From NCBI RefSeq assembly GCF_003255815.1, contig NC_037681.1, positions 60,457,284-60,521,283 on the forward strand: a DNA stretch of 64,000 nt, read 5' to 3'. The position numbers were made by a program, and so were the translations under genes. Source of the DNA: Theropithecus gelada. Its lineage: Eukaryota; Chordata; Mammalia; Primates; Cercopithecidae. Under the pieces are notes generated by a model. That model searched no databases and was not told the origin of the DNA. It saw only the letters and a program-made list of their open reading frames with translations. This document shows, one piece after another, positions 32,991 to 44,432 of the stretch. How positions within the stretch are numbered: position 1 is the first letter of the stretch; each line of letters opens with the position of its first letter.

Positions 32991-34299
32991 CTGTATATTC
33001 TATTGCTGAATTGTCATTTTTCCAGTATTTGGAGACATTTTCAAATTTTTTCCATTTGAAAAACTGGAGTATGAGACAAGCTGGGATGGACACAGGAGTT
33101 GGAGATGTGATGTCTGTTTTCCTGTTTGGAAGAAAGATGGTTTTGATTCCTTGTAAGCCCTCTTCCAGGTTCTTCTGACCTTGGACATAATCAGATGTGG
33201 AAAACCTTTAAGTCTGTGCAGTGATTTCTAATGCAAAGTACCTTCTATCTTTTTACATGTTGGTGGCAAACTAAGGGTTGGTTTTTAAAAATGTACTTGA
33301 TAAGTGCATACATTTTGAATGTGTTTTAGATTAAATCATTTCCTAAGGGTTTCATTTTTACTAGTTTTATTGGCAATTGGCAAATGTGTCCTTATATTAA
33401 ACTATATAAAAGAAGTTCTAAAGGAATTGACTCCAAAGGCCATTTAAGTATTTTTCTTTTGAGAGGAAATTATTTGCCACATTTAACAAATCAACATCTC
33501 AAATGTAATCTACATCTTCAATGTTGCCTTTAGAGCATTTTAAGCAATAAAAGCCAGAAAAATCTCTTGATTATTGTTGTACAGAGCTCCTTTTGGCCTC
33601 TTGGAAATTGAGATAGAAAGATTGGAAAGAGAGCAATAAGAAATAGATAGTAGGGAGGGAGGAGAAAGATTCTTTTTCCTTATATTTTTATTAGTTTGCA
33701 CATATCTTAACTGACACTTTAAATCCGCTTTCAAAATATTATGGAACTTTACCAGTAGATGGGTTTTTAAAAACTGTGTGTGTGTTTGGGAGAGACTTTC
33801 CTTGAGACTCTGAGGCTTCAGGCTGAACAGAGAAGTTTGGGAGGCTACTGCCAAGGTTCGGGATAAATTCCGTGATGTGACTTTAAGAGCATCATCCGTG
33901 AGAAGATTTCTCCCCAAATAGCTCCATCAAGAACCTATCACAGTGTCAGAAATTTTGCAATTAATTATTTATTTCTAGGCTTACGGGATGATATATCTAG
34001 AAGTCTCTGAAAATGCAGTTTTCTTGTATAAGGTCTCTCTCTCTCTCAGACACAGATACATGTATACCACTTACCAGATGTTAACATTAGTTAACCAATT
34101 ATCTATCCTTAAGGTAAAGAAATGCAGGAAGGGGTATTCTGATTGGTGAGACCAGCATACAACAGTTCTTTGGATGTAAGCAAAATCAAGTCATCTTCAT
34201 TAGTAATAAATTATTGGAAGGAGATTGGTGGCACCCACCATCAGAGGAAGAGGCAACCAGTCAGGCCTTAAGGACAGAAACTAGGGCAAGTCTGGAAAC
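32991..34299. other. Unassigned DNA
   Basis: No gene supported. A 125-codon minus-strand frame at 33540-33917 is the longest non-repeat open frame in this part. It is rich in Ser, Leu and Asn, lacks a recognisable domain and shows no splice or poly(A) context. A short TC run lies near 34026-34039. Confidence 0.4.
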
Positions 34300-34445
34300 T
34301 TGGACAAGATGATTGCCTCCATATTCCTCAGTTTCCTCATTTGGAGACATAGTGCTGACTTCATGAAGTTGTGGTGATGATCAAATGAGTTAATACTCAT
34401 GAAATTCTTAGTACAGTGGATGGCACATAGCAAGAGCTATTTATA
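34300..34445 (+). mobile_element. MIR element, sense
   Basis: 'cctcagtttcctcatttggagac', 'gatcaaatgagttaatactcatg' and 'agtggatggcacatagcaagagct' match the MIR core and 3' half. Confidence 0.85.
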
Positions 34446-34479
34446 ACACAAAGCAATCCCTCAGCCTGAATGTAGAAAG

Positions 34480-34870
34480 CTTTCAGGAGCTGCCAGTGGG
34501 AAAACTCTGGCCAATGGAAAGACAGTGGTGACTTGGGCCAGGGACACAGTGGTGGAGGTGATGAGAAACAATCAGGCTCTGGACTTCCATAGAAGGTGGA
34601 ATGCCAACTGTATTTGCTAATGGATTATGTGAAGCTTGAGAGAAAGAATAAAGAATGATGTCAGTTTCAAACCAGAGCAAATGGAAAGTTGGAAGTTTCC
34701 ACTTATTGAGTTGGAGAAGACTGGGGCCAATAAACAGTCCATTTGTAGATGTGTGAAGTTTAAGATGTCTATTAAACATCTAAGGGCAGTTGTCAAGAAA
34801 TCAGCTGGGTATAGAAGTCTGGTATGCACTAGAAAGGTCTATGTTTGAGTGGTAAATATGAAACAGCAAG
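34480..34870 (-). mobile_element. L2 LINE fragment, antisense
   Basis: On the plus strand one reads the reverse of L2: 'ttattgagttggagaagactggggcc' near 34703, 'agatgtgtgaagtttaagatgtctattaaacatctaa' near 34747 and 'gtatagaagtctgg' near 34809. It is the same L2 segment as at 31950-32060 but in the opposite orientation. Non-coding and old. Confidence 0.7.
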
Positions 34871-35829
34871 TGAGAAAAATATATGTGGAAGATAAAATAA
34901 TCCCCAACTACTTCTAAGGCTATCACTGATATTAATGAATTTCCTCTGACATTCATTCTATGTTCTTTTTTGCCTCTAGCCAGAGCATCAACTGATTGGA
35001 TTTCTACGTCTGATAGGACAATCTACACCTTTGTTTCAGAGGTTTCTGTGCCTTTGGCAGAACTGTCTATAGTACATTTACTGAAATCACCATTAACATT
35101 TCCTATTGGCCATAGTAAATCAAGGTGGTAGTCAGAGTACCCTTCTGGCTGGATAGGCCTTGTGAAGTTCTGCAATAGGGAAGTTGGCAAAATGGGACAA
35201 CATGAAAGTACTTTGAAGGAAAAAGTGTTGGGAGTGGGAAAAAGAATGTTCTAAAGTAAGATTTGGTTTGCTTCATTGATGATTACTTACCATCTTTCTC
35301 TAGGGAACTGAAACAACGTCAGACTACACCCAGCATCATTTCCCTCTCTCCATAACTGTTGGGAGACACTGCTGAGACAATCATGGGCAAAACTGCCTCA
35401 GCCCTCCTCCAGTGCGGCGCACAAGGTCAAAGCAGGTTGCATTTGTACTCTTGTGCTATTAATTTTCATTATCCAAGAGTCATTAGATGAAACTCAGCCC
35501 AGTTTTTTTTTCTGTTCAGAGTTTATTATCACCACCTGACTAATTATTAAATAGCAAGCCAGCATCAATTAGCTCCAGACACATACATGACAATTAAACT
35601 GCAGAGACACGACAGGGTTGAACAGCACAGCCTCTCGAAGTGCATAATCATCTGGCAGAGACTACAGCCCTGTGTATAAGCAATAAATGCCTTTAATTGA
35701 CTTCATGGGAAATAAGGTCCTCATGTCAAAACATCTGGGTACAATTTTCTGGGCGTTTAAACAACTCTGGCTCTGGAGATGCATAGCGTATGCCCCAGGC
35801 TGCATCATGACTGAATTTAATCAACCTCC
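34871..35829. other. Unassigned DNA
   Basis: No gene or repeat recognised. Confidence 0.4.
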
Positions 35830-36330
35830 TTGCTCTTTATCCTTACTCCTTTCCATGCCTTGCCACATAATGCCCTTTCCTTCAAGTCCTGGTCAGGCCC
35901 ACCTGTTCTGGTTTGAAGTGATGGGTTTTTCTCCCTACATCTCATCACCCAGTCTTCTGCCATGCTGAATTTCTGGCCATTCAATGGTCAGGATAGAAGG
36001 GTCAGATTGGGCACTTTGCACATGGTTCTTACCCCTTGTTTTGCTGAAAAAGTGTACTTATCCTTCAGCTCCTGCCTAAATGTCACTGACTTAATGTGGC
36101 TTTTATGGACTGCGCCTGAGTATTTAGCTGCTTTATACTCCATTTTCCCACTTCCAATCTCTGGAACAGTACTTCTCAGATTTATGCTGTAATTAAACTG
36201 CTCACACATCTGTCTTTTCAAATAACAGTGAGCTGCTTGAGTTTAGAGAGTACGTGGTTCTTGTTTTGAAGCCTAAGCTCCCAGTTTATGAGCAATTCGG
36301 TGAAAGTTTGTAGCATTAATGAACTGATTT
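35830..36330 (+). mobile_element. L2 LINE 3' region, sense
   Basis: C+T-rich L2-like sequence leads into 'tccttcagctcctgcctaaatgtcactgac', 'ctgctcacacatctgtcttttcaaataacagtgagctgcttgag' and a degraded 3' terminus. The last part is the best match; the left edge is approximate. Confidence 0.6.
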
Positions 36331-36484
36331 TTGCTTGGTTAACTAAAAAAATTGGGGTTAGAAATATGACTGAACTAAGTTTGTATTAAATAGTTGTTAT
36401 TATTTTCCTATAGTTAAACACTAAGAAATATTGGTAGGTTTCATATTCTCTCCATGGTTAGGAAGCACAGGTGATATGCAATAG

Positions 36485-36660
36485 AATCCTGGTTCTGTGT
36501 GGTCAGAAGACAATCAGAATTACCTGGGGGATTGATGGGAACGCAGATTGCTTGGCCCTACTTAAGACTACAGAATCCAATGGAAGTAGGTCTCAGGAGT
36601 CTGGATGTTCAAAAAGTTCCATCAGTGAGTCTTACGGACACCTAAGTTTAAATGCCACTC
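36485..36660. mobile_element. MER5-type hAT (Charlie) MITE
   Basis: The internal order 'tcctggttctg', 'aatcagaattacctggggg', 'acgcagattgcttggcccta', 'aagtaggtctcagga' and the end 'aagtttaaatgccactc' matches MER5A including the degenerate terminal inverted repeats. It is a non-autonomous DNA transposon fossil without transposase. A second copy lies at 44251-44432 in the opposite order. Confidence 0.75.
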
Positions 36661-37319
36661 TAGTAGAGAGAGGAAGGGATAATGAGGTAAAGTGTTCCTT
36701 TAAAATGCAACCAGCATTCATTCAAAATAAATAAAACCATTAGAGACCAGAATATATTGAGAAGTGAAACTGTATTCCATCCTCTGATAGAAGAGAGAAA
36801 ACTTTTTATTCCCAACCCCTCTTACCTGCATTCTTATCATTCCTTCAACTCTAAGGCTCTGTACATATCCTTAGGCCTATGTGCTTCATGACATTTTCCA
36901 TGAGTGCCCCTAATAAACGAAAGTGGAGTTATACTTCTGGGATTTTGGGGATATAGGCCAAAGCAGCCTCATGGCAAAAAAATTTCTGTAAAGTCTTCAA
37001 TTTTATCTTAAATATTCTTGTTGCTTATGAATTCTCATATATGTATACATACATGCACACATACACACAAATATATGTTTAAAATAAATAATGTTTTAAA
37101 GCACTTACTATAAAAATAAGTTTCAGGATTTTGTACCTATTTTTCTTTTGTCATAACTGAATGGCTACTGTTTTGTCTGTTTGAAAGGATATCACCTTAA
37201 AATATCAGTGAATAAATATTCTGACAGGAGAAAAAATAGAATTATAAAACAAGAAAAGCTATAATAGGTACTAAAAAGAAAATGATCTAATAATTGCTTC
37301 AAGTTGTCTTTGAAATCAG
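36661..37319. other. Unassigned DNA
   Basis: No gene recognised. An AT/AC-rich stretch lies at 37038-37080. Confidence 0.4.
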
Positions 37320-37450
37320 ATAGGCCTAATTTAGTGGCTATGTAATCTTGAGCAAATGATACTACCTCTCCGAATTTATGGTCTTGCATATGTAAAATGA
37401 AAACACCAACTATTCAGCAGTGGTTGTAAGGAATCAAGATAATGAACATA
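37320..37450 (+). mobile_element. MIR fragment, sense
   Basis: 'gtggctatgtaatcttgagcaaatgatactacctctccgaa', 'tgcatatgtaaaatgaaaac' and 'tggttgtaaggaatcaagataatg' follow the central MIR region. Confidence 0.7.
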
Positions 37451-37529
37451 AAACCAATGGTGTATATATATCAAAAACAGTAATATATCAAAAAGAGTGA
37501 CTGTTGTTCTTCTTCTGGCCATGACAGAG

Positions 37530-38470
37530 TCACTGATACCTGGATAGCTTACCCACTATAAAAAAAATCTGCAAAATGTACCAAATACAGGAAACAACTG
37601 TTTCCATCATTTAACACTGGCAGGACATAGGACTGTGGATCCTGACAGAAGCGAAACAACAAGGTGAGCAGTATGATGATCCCAGCTTGCAGCCTGGAGG
37701 CAGTTTCTGGACTATGCACAGAGAGAGGGAACCCAAGCAGGGACAAGTGGTCTTGCTGAGCTGAGACTACAGAGATCAGAATTTGGTGGGACTAGGGCAG
37801 GTACAATGTGTGGTGCAGAATATTAGAGAGGAGAAAAGGCTATACAGAGAAAGAGCTATGGAATCTGCATAGGGGTCTCCTCAGTTCCTTGGACAAATAC
37901 ACATCTGCAAATCTGAAGGTGAAATCCACAAGACCACCTAGGCAACAAACAACTTCTGGGGAAAGAACAAATTATCAAAGAGCCGTAAACTGAATAATTC
38001 CCAGCGACATCCTAATGAAGTTTTATAAATGGCCTTAAAGGGCTTGATGATCCACAAGTAAACTAATTGCCAGATAGAACAAAGACTAATAGTATTTAAG
38101 GAAAACAATAAAATCTGGATACTCGAAATATATTGACATTGTCTAGCATCAAATAATAAATCATTAGGTGAAGAAACAGGAAAATATGACCAAGAACAAG
38201 GAAATAAATCAATCTCTAGAAACAGACTCAGAAGTTAGATATGATAGAATTATTTTATATATCTATAGAATTAGCAAACAAGAATTTTAAAAGAGCCATT
38301 ATAAATATGAACAGTCTTTGTGGCATAATATTTTGTGATCAAACACATTAAAACTGGATTCTTAGAAATGAGGCAACAAAATGTTTGAAGAAATTGTGGT
38401 CAAAAACAATGTCCTGAGATGAAAATTACTATCACAGATTATGTAGAAGTGGGGAGGAAAACTACACTGA
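37530..38470 (+). mobile_element. Old L1 (L1M-type) 5' region fragment, sense
   Basis: The stretch 'agaattagcaaacaagaattttaaaagagccattataaatatg' near 38267 and 'gacagaagcgaaacaac' near 37641 match the 5' region of old mammalian L1s. It is the second such fragment in the window (compare 1010-2140). No reading frame survives and the subfamily is uncertain. Confidence 0.6.
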
Positions 38471-38935
38471 AAGGGGCAGAAAGGGAGTGCTAGGCCGATA
38501 ATCTTACAGATGATCACTAAAGTAATTATATCTTGGCTGATACTGATAGTAGTGTCATCGGTGGATGAGCATTTTTCATATAAGAGCAGAATTTGCCTAG
38601 AATGCTTTAACTCACAACAAAGCAGTGAAGGTAATTTTAGGTTCATTTGTGGATTGTTTCATCTAGCCAACAGATTAGAAAAGGAGATAAGAGTTCAGGG
38701 ACAAGATCTGTCCAGTACCAAGATGTATGCTAGCTAGTTGGGACTTTTCTTGAAAACATGAATACAAAAAAAGATGGAAAAAATACAAAATACCAGAGCA
38801 TTTTAATGAAAATTCATGATGATCTGTTCAACTTTTATTTGCTGCCTTAGGTCAGGAGAAGGCAATATTGTGGTAGAAGACAATATCTGCTGATTTCAAT
38901 TGAATCATCGTATCTGATGTCGTCGTTGTGGGTTC
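38471..38935. other. Unassigned DNA
   Basis: No gene or repeat recognised between the old L1 piece and the MaLR LTR. Confidence 0.4.
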
Positions 38936-38941
38936 AATACC

Positions 38942-39275
38942 TGCTATGGGTTGAATGTGTCTCCTCCAAAACTCAGGTGTTGCAAGTGTGATCATATTAA
39001 GAGGTTGGGCCTCTAAGAAGTGATTAGGCCACAACGGCTGCTTCCTCACTAATGGAATTAAGACCTTTTAAAAAGAGGCTTCATGCATCATTTGGCTAGT
39101 TTGCCATGTCACCTTCTGCCATGTGAGGCTGCATCAAGACCTTCACCAGATGCTTAATGCTTGTACTTTAATCTTGGACTTCCAGCCTCCAGAATTGTGA
39201 GAAAATACATTTTTGTTCTTCTTTAATTACCCATCTGTGGCATTCTACTGTAGCAGCACAAAACAGACTAAGACA
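38942..39275 (+). mobile_element. MaLR solo LTR (MLT1/MST type), sense
   Basis: A 334-bp LTR begins tgctatgggttgaatgtgtc and ends acagactaagaca. A perfect 5-bp duplication, atacc, flanks it (38937-38941 and 39276-39280). Internal phrases such as 'aagaggttgggcctctaagaagtgattagg' and 'ttctgccatgtgaggctgc' are typical of the family. No internal region or second LTR is present, so the provirus was lost by LTR-LTR recombination. Confidence 0.92.
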
Positions 39276-39514
39276 ATACCTAACCAGACACATTAGATTT
39301 TTGTGCTTTATTATGAGTCCATTCATCACATATTTGCCCTGGCCTGTTAGTCATAAATGAGCGTTATTGATGACAAGAAAAATGGATATTATAGTGTTGA
39401 TAGAACAGAAAATTTTGTTAAATACAAATGACAAGGCATGTAATTTTTTTTTTTTCCCTAAAAAGCAAAAACCACATCAAATGACAAAGATAATATTTGG
39501 GTAGAATCAGGTTT

Positions 39515-40005
39515 GTCAAAATTCACTTACCAGCACTATTCACTGTAGCTAAGAGGTAGAAGCAATCCATTGTCCATCAATGGATAATGGATAAATAAAA
39601 TGTGATACATGTTTACAATGGAACATTAGCCTCTAAAAGGAAGGAACTCTTGTTACATGCTACAACATGGGTGAAACTTGAGGACATTATCCTAGTGAAA
39701 CAAGTCACAAAAAGTCAAATACCGTATGATTTTACTTATTATGAGGTAACTAAAATAGTAAAACTCATAAAACAGAAAGTAGAATGTTAGTTACCAAGAA
39801 GTACAGGGAGGGAAAAATGGGGAGCTGTTCTTTAATGGGCATCGGGTTTCAGATTTGAAGATGAAAAAGTTCTGGCGCTGTTTTACAACAACATGAATAC
39901 ACTTAACATTACTAAATGGTACGCTCAAAACAGTTAAAATGATAATTTATGTTATGTGTTTTTTAACCACAATTAAAAATGAATACATGCACACATTATT
40001 TAAAA
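39515..40005 (+). mobile_element. L1M 3' end, sense
   Basis: The end of ORF2 and the 3' UTR are recognisable: 'agcactattcactgtagctaagaggtagaagcaatcc' near 39531, 'caacatgggtgaaacttgaggacattat' near 39663, 'gagctgttctttaatgggcat' and 'gaagatgaaaaagttctgg' near 39822-39876, then an A-rich tail. 5' truncated and old (L1MB/L1MC type). Confidence 0.85.
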
Positions 40006-40009
40006 TTTA

Positions 40010-40460
40010 CAGCTCTGTGGGGATGGACATTATTTAAATCATTTTAAAAGTGTAGAAATGGGCCAGGAGTGGTGGCTCACATCTGTTATCCCAGCACTTT
40101 GGGAGGCCGAGGCAGGTGGATCAGCTGAGGTCCGGAGTTCGAGACCAGGCTGGCCAACATGGTGAAACCCCGTCTCTATTAAAATACAAAAATTAGTTGG
40201 GTGTGGTGATGGGTGCCTGTAATCCCAGCTACTTGGGAGCAGGGGTGGCAGAGGCAGGAGAATTGCTTGAATCTAGGAAGCGTAGGTTGCAGTGAGCTGA
40301 GATCATGCTACTGCACTCCAGCTTGGGGGAAAAAAAAAGTGTAGAAATGAGATTCAGAGAAATAAAGGGATTTGTTCAAAGTTACCCAGCTATGTTCACA
40401 GAGGAATTAAGATTTAAATGCAGTTGACTCCAAAGTCAATGCCCCTTCTGTTCATCTTGC
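40010..40460 (-). mobile_element. MIR, antisense, split by an Alu
   Basis: The flanks of the Alu join into one antisense MIR. On the left is 'ggacattatttaaatcattttaaaagtgtagaaatg'; on the right 'gagattcagagaaataaagggatttgttcaaagttacccagct' and 'gactccaaagtcaatgccc'. The Alu target duplication falls within it. Ends are approximate. Confidence 0.7.
40061..40334 (+). mobile_element. AluS-type element lacking its 3' end, sense
   Basis: It starts ggccaggagtggtggctcac and runs to 'gcactccagcttggggg', followed immediately by a short A-run. The usual 'caacagagcgagactccgtctc' part is absent. An exact 15-bp duplication, aaaagtgtagaaatg, flanks it (40046-40060 and 40335-40349), so the shortened form inserted as such or lost its end without touching the duplication. 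The right arm also carries a small extra insertion (gcaggggtggca near 40239). Confidence 0.93.
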
Positions 40461-40560
40461 TTCAGGAGAGTGGACGAGTTCATCGCTGTAGGGTGCTTGT
40501 GGCTCAAGGTCCCTAGACCATGAGGAAGTATCCTTTCCTTAAATTCCTTTGTATTTAGCC

Positions 40561-40579
40561 TTTTTTTTTTTTTTTTTTG
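40561..40579 (+). repeat. Poly-T tract
   Basis: A run of about 18 T. No Alu or L1 body adjoins it on the right, so its origin is unclear. Confidence 0.8.
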
Positions 40580-40809
40580 CTTCTCCTTTGAAACTCTTTT
40601 TGCTCATTTTTTTCTAGGAGTGATTTTTCAGGCTTAGGAGTTTTAGACCTGATGATACCTTTAAGCATCTAGTCCAGAGTTGTCCACCTCTCTTGTGTGA
40701 TTTGGGTAACATGGTATTTAGGGGGTCTCTACCTGATGTCTCCCGGAAAAGCTCTGTTTTTACCTATTTATTGTGTTGGAATTTTGTGTTAGGATTTCTT
40801 TCCTAAAGA

Positions 40810-41690
40810 GAAAATTTATTTCATTGTAAGAATATTTAATATGAGATCTATCCCCTTAGCAGATTTTTAAGTGTATAGTATTGCTAATTATAGGAACCAT
40901 ATTGTACAGCAGATTTCTAGAACTTACGCATCTTGCATAATTGAGACTATATGCTCATTGATTGGCACCTCCCCATTTCTCCCTTCTTATACCTTCTGGC
41001 AATCACCATTTTGTTCCCTTATTTTATGAGTTTGACTCTTTTAGACACGTCATATAAGTGGTCATATAAGTGGAATCACACAGTATTTGTCCTTCTGTGA
41101 CTGGCTTATTTCACTTAGTTTAATTATTGAAGGCCCACCACATGTAGTCATATAGCAGCAGCAGCTGCTGCTTCTTTTTCGTCATTGTCTTCTTGTTGTT
41201 CTTCTTCAGCTGAATAGTATTCTATTGTATGTATATACCATGTTTCCTTTATCCATTTATCCTTCAGTGGACATTTAGATTGTTTCTACATCTTGTTTAC
41301 AGCACTGTAATGAACACTGGAGTTGCACTAATATCTCTTTGGGATCCTGATTTCATTTCTTTGGATAAATACCCAGAAGTAGGATTGCTGTATCATATGG
41401 TAATTCTACTTTTAATTTTTTGAGGAATATCCTTACAGTTTTCCATAGCAGTGGCACCGTTTTGCGTTCTCGCCAACATTATATAAGGATTCCACTTTCT
41501 CCACATCCTCACCAACACTTGGTAACTCTTGACTTTTTGATCGTAACCATCCTAATAGTCGTGAAGTGGTATCTCATTGTGGCTTTGATTTACATTTTCC
41601 ATATGCTTAGTGAGATTGAGCATCTTTCCATATACCTGTTGGCCATTTGGATATCTTCCATAGAGAAATGTCTATTGAAATCTAAGATTT
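40810..41690 (-). mobile_element. Old L1 (L1MA/L1MB type) 3' part, antisense
   Basis: On the plus strand come the reverse of an old L1 3' UTR ('attgctaattataggaaccatattgtac' near 40880) and then the end of ORF2: 'gctgaatagtattctattgtatgtatatacc' near 41209, 'gaatatccttacagttttccatagcagtggcacc' near 41424 and 'ctccacatcctcaccaacac' near 41499. The frame at 41229-41423 is accidental. The element holds a short unusual CAG/CTG insertion at 41154-41212. Confidence 0.85.
41154..41212. repeat. CAG/CTG palindrome with adjoining TTC/TTG triplets
   Basis: A perfect 16-bp palindrome of CAG and CTG triplets (41157-41172) is followed by pyrimidine-rich TTC and TTG triplets up to about 41212. The L1 sequence around it is continuous in order, so this looks like local triplet expansion inside the L1 remnant. 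Confidence 0.7.
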
Positions 41691-41744
41691 TATTTACAAA
41701 ATATAAAAAAGATGTTGCTGCTAGGAAACTAACTTAGTCTACCC

Positions 41745-41840
41745 ATCCATAGATGGGTCAACTGCAGCCCAGAATGACTTGCCAGGGGGAAATAACTAGT
41801 GAGTGGTAAAGACAGGGTAAGAATTTAAATCTCTTTCATA
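41745..41840 (-). mobile_element. MIR fragment, antisense
   Basis: 'gatgggtcaactgcagcccagaatgacttgcca' and 'aactagtgagtggtaaagacagggtaagaatttaaa' match the reverse of MIR. Confidence 0.65.
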
Positions 41841-42984
41841 ATTTCTTCTTTTCTTCTCTTGGGGACTCTGCTTGCTAAACTTGTATAACTCTGCCCACAA
41901 ATGTGGAACTATCTCATTCTTTTTATCCTGGTTTTTGTGTATGTGTTTTATTTCCGTCTCTGAAGGGTAATGTCTTTGAAGGCACATCACTCATCCTAGT
42001 GTCCACTATTGTTCGAGTTAAGACACAATATTTGCACATTCATTTATTCATTTAACACACATTGTGGTTTCTCAATATATTCCTGCCAGTAACATGAGTA
42101 AATATAGTAGTGATAGATTTAAGACGATATGGTCATTAACCTTCATCTCCTATTATTTAACTTTTTGGGGGCAAAAAATACAAATTAGTCTTGAAGGCCA
42201 GTTTCAAAAGTAGACAATTTTTAGAGCTGTTTCACTGTTAAAAGTATAATATTATCATCGGAATGTGTTTTCATGATCAAAATGGAACCTTGCTGCTTGT
42301 TTGTGTAGCTCCTGGTGAAAGCAGAGGGAGATGAGTATAAGATGGGAACTCTGGGAAGTCTCAGACGGAGTTGACAGAGGGCTCATGGTCTGGAGTGCTG
42401 CATTCTGGATGCATTCCACCTTCAGATACCTTTTCAAGTGTTTGAAGTTCAGTGAATTGAGAGTGTATTTTGCTAGCTGCCTTTTCCATTTGCTCCTCAA
42501 CCTCGTGTATACTTAAGTGGCAATGTCATCCATCTGTTTTATATTCATTTATACTGAACTCATCTAAATGTTATTTGGAGAGAAGAAATCCAAGGACTCT
42601 TTCCTGTGGATTTAGTTAATACAGATTAATCTTCAATTCCAGAAAGAAAAAGCATAAACAAATAAATACCAGGACCATTAGGCTAATTTGTAACATAGGA
42701 GCCCTCTTGTCCAGCCACAGGCAACATGGAGACACAAGTATCTAACCTTTATCCCTGCATCTCCTATTTCATTATCATTTACCCTTTTTGAGTGCATGCG
42801 CGCGTGTGTGTGCGTGCACCTCTTGCATGCCCTGCTGTCTTAAAGTAGTGTTCCAACCTCATGATCTTGAATACAATTCCCATATGGGGAAGTAAACTTT
42901 GCTTTACTTATTGGCAGACTGTTTATCTAACAAAGGAATTTATGCTAAGATGTTCATGGAAAATATTGGGGTGAAACAATAACA
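41841..42984. other. Unassigned DNA
   Basis: No gene supported. An 81-codon minus-strand frame at 42255-42500 has no recognised domain. A short GC/GT alternation lies at 42797-42822. Confidence 0.4.
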
Positions 42985-43212
42985 AGACTTTATTGAGAGA
43001 TTACTACGTGTCATAAACTGGATTTGCTTCTTATATTCTCATAACCACCCTGGAAGGAGATAGTATTATTTTCCTCATTTGAAAGATGGAACTTAGGCAC
43101 AGGGAGGTTGAGTGACTTGGTTGTAGGGCTTGTACATTGCAGAACAGAAATTGCAATTGAGACCATCTAACTCTAAAGGCTACACTTTTAACCATCATGC
43201 TTATTGCCTCTT
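42985..43212 (-). mobile_element. MIR element, antisense
   Basis: Near full-length reverse MIR: 'tattgagagattactacgtg', 'ttttcctcatttgaaagatggaacttaggcacagggaggttgagtgacttgg' and 'ccatctaactctaaaggctacac'. Confidence 0.88.
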
Positions 43213-43479
43213 ACTGACTTACCACCCTCTCAAAGTGTTTGCATTTAAGTGTCACTTCCCAGGATAGCTTAATCTTAAAGAATGACCCTGATGGGAAGGA
43301 AGAGAAACAACCATTACAGATGGTCATGCAATTATTGCAGAAAATTGGGAGCTGCAAAACAACCCTTCAGGGCTCCTGAACCATAAAATCCAGTGGGTGA
43401 GTAGGTGGGAGAATTATTCCTCTTTCACGTGGGATTGATTCCTAAGATAAAAAGATACACACGTATTTTTCCCTTTTAA
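43213..43479. other. Unassigned DNA
   Basis: No gene or repeat recognised. Confidence 0.35.
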
Positions 43480-44085
43480 GTGTCCAGACGTAAATCTACT
43501 TGTTTCAAGAATACTGTTTATGATAGAATATTGGGTATATTATATACCCATTACTGAATATATACCCAAAGAAATATATATCATACAATCATAAAGACAC
43601 ATGAACACGTAAGTTCACTGCAGCACTACTCACAATAGCAAAAACATGGAATCAACCAAAATGCCCATTAATGGTAGACTGGATAAAGAAAATGTGGTAC
43701 GTATACACTATGGAATACTATGAAGCCATAAAAACTAACAAGATCATGTCCTTTTTATGAACAGGGATGGAGCTGGAGGCCATTATCCTTAGCAAACTAA
43801 TGCAGGAGCAGAAAACCAGATACTGTGTGTTCTTACTTAGAAGTGGGAGCTAAATGATGAGAACCACATGGTCATGAACAGGCGAATAACATAGACACAC
43901 TGGGGCCTATCAGAGGGTGGAGGGTGAAAGGAGGGAGAGGATCAGGAAAAATAACAAATGAGTACTAGGCTTAATACTGGATGATGAAATAATCTGAACA
44001 ACAAATTCCCATGACACTAATTTACCTATATAACAAACCTGCACACACACCCATGAACTTAAAATAAAAGTCAAATATAAAAAAG
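43480..44085 (+). mobile_element. L1P 3' end, sense
   Basis: The ORF2 end and 3' UTR of a primate L1: 'cactgcagcactactcacaatagcaaaaac' near 43617, 'gtggtacgtatacactatggaatactatgaagcc' near 43696, 'gatggagctggaggccattatcc' near 43766, 'cactggggcctatcagagggtgg' near 43898 and 'taacaaacctgcacacac' near 44031, followed by an A-rich tail. Strongly 5' truncated. Opposite orientation to the large L1s of the window. Confidence 0.9.
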
Positions 44086-44250
44086 AATCTGTTGTGGTTC
44101 TTTCAGTGTTGTATGGCAAACATATTAAAAATGGGCACTAGATATTCCAGGCAGTTTGAAATTCTGCAGCCTGAATTTTCTTTCCCTTCTAACCTCTCCT
44201 GCACATGTTAACTGTGCTCTCCCCTCACCCACTACCAGACATGAGTATCT

Positions 44251-44432
44251 CAGTGTTATGATTCTCAAAGCAAGGTCTCCAGACCAGCAGCACCTGGGAA
44301 CTTGTTAAAAATGAACATTCTTGGGGTCTGCCCCAGATCTACTACATCAGAAACTCTGGGGCTGGAGCCCAGCAATCTATATACATTCATCTGTTCTCCA
44401 GGTGATTCTGACCTACATTCAAGTTTTCAAAT
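44251..44432. mobile_element. MER5A hAT (Charlie) MITE with 8-bp target duplication
   Basis: It starts cagtgttatgattctcaaag and runs through 'accagcagcacctgggaacttgttaaaaatg' and 'agaaactctggggctggagcccagcaatct' to 'aggtgattctgacc'. The flanks gagtatct (44243-44250) and gactatct (44433-44440) agree at 7 of 8 positions, the length expected for hAT transposons. It encodes no transposase and was mobilised by an autonomous Charlie element long ago. Confidence 0.88.

Noticed and set aside
33540..33917. 125-codon minus-strand open frame
   Set aside because: No recognisable domain, low-complexity Ser/Leu/Asn composition, no splice or poly(A) context. Such frames are expected by chance in AT-rich DNA.
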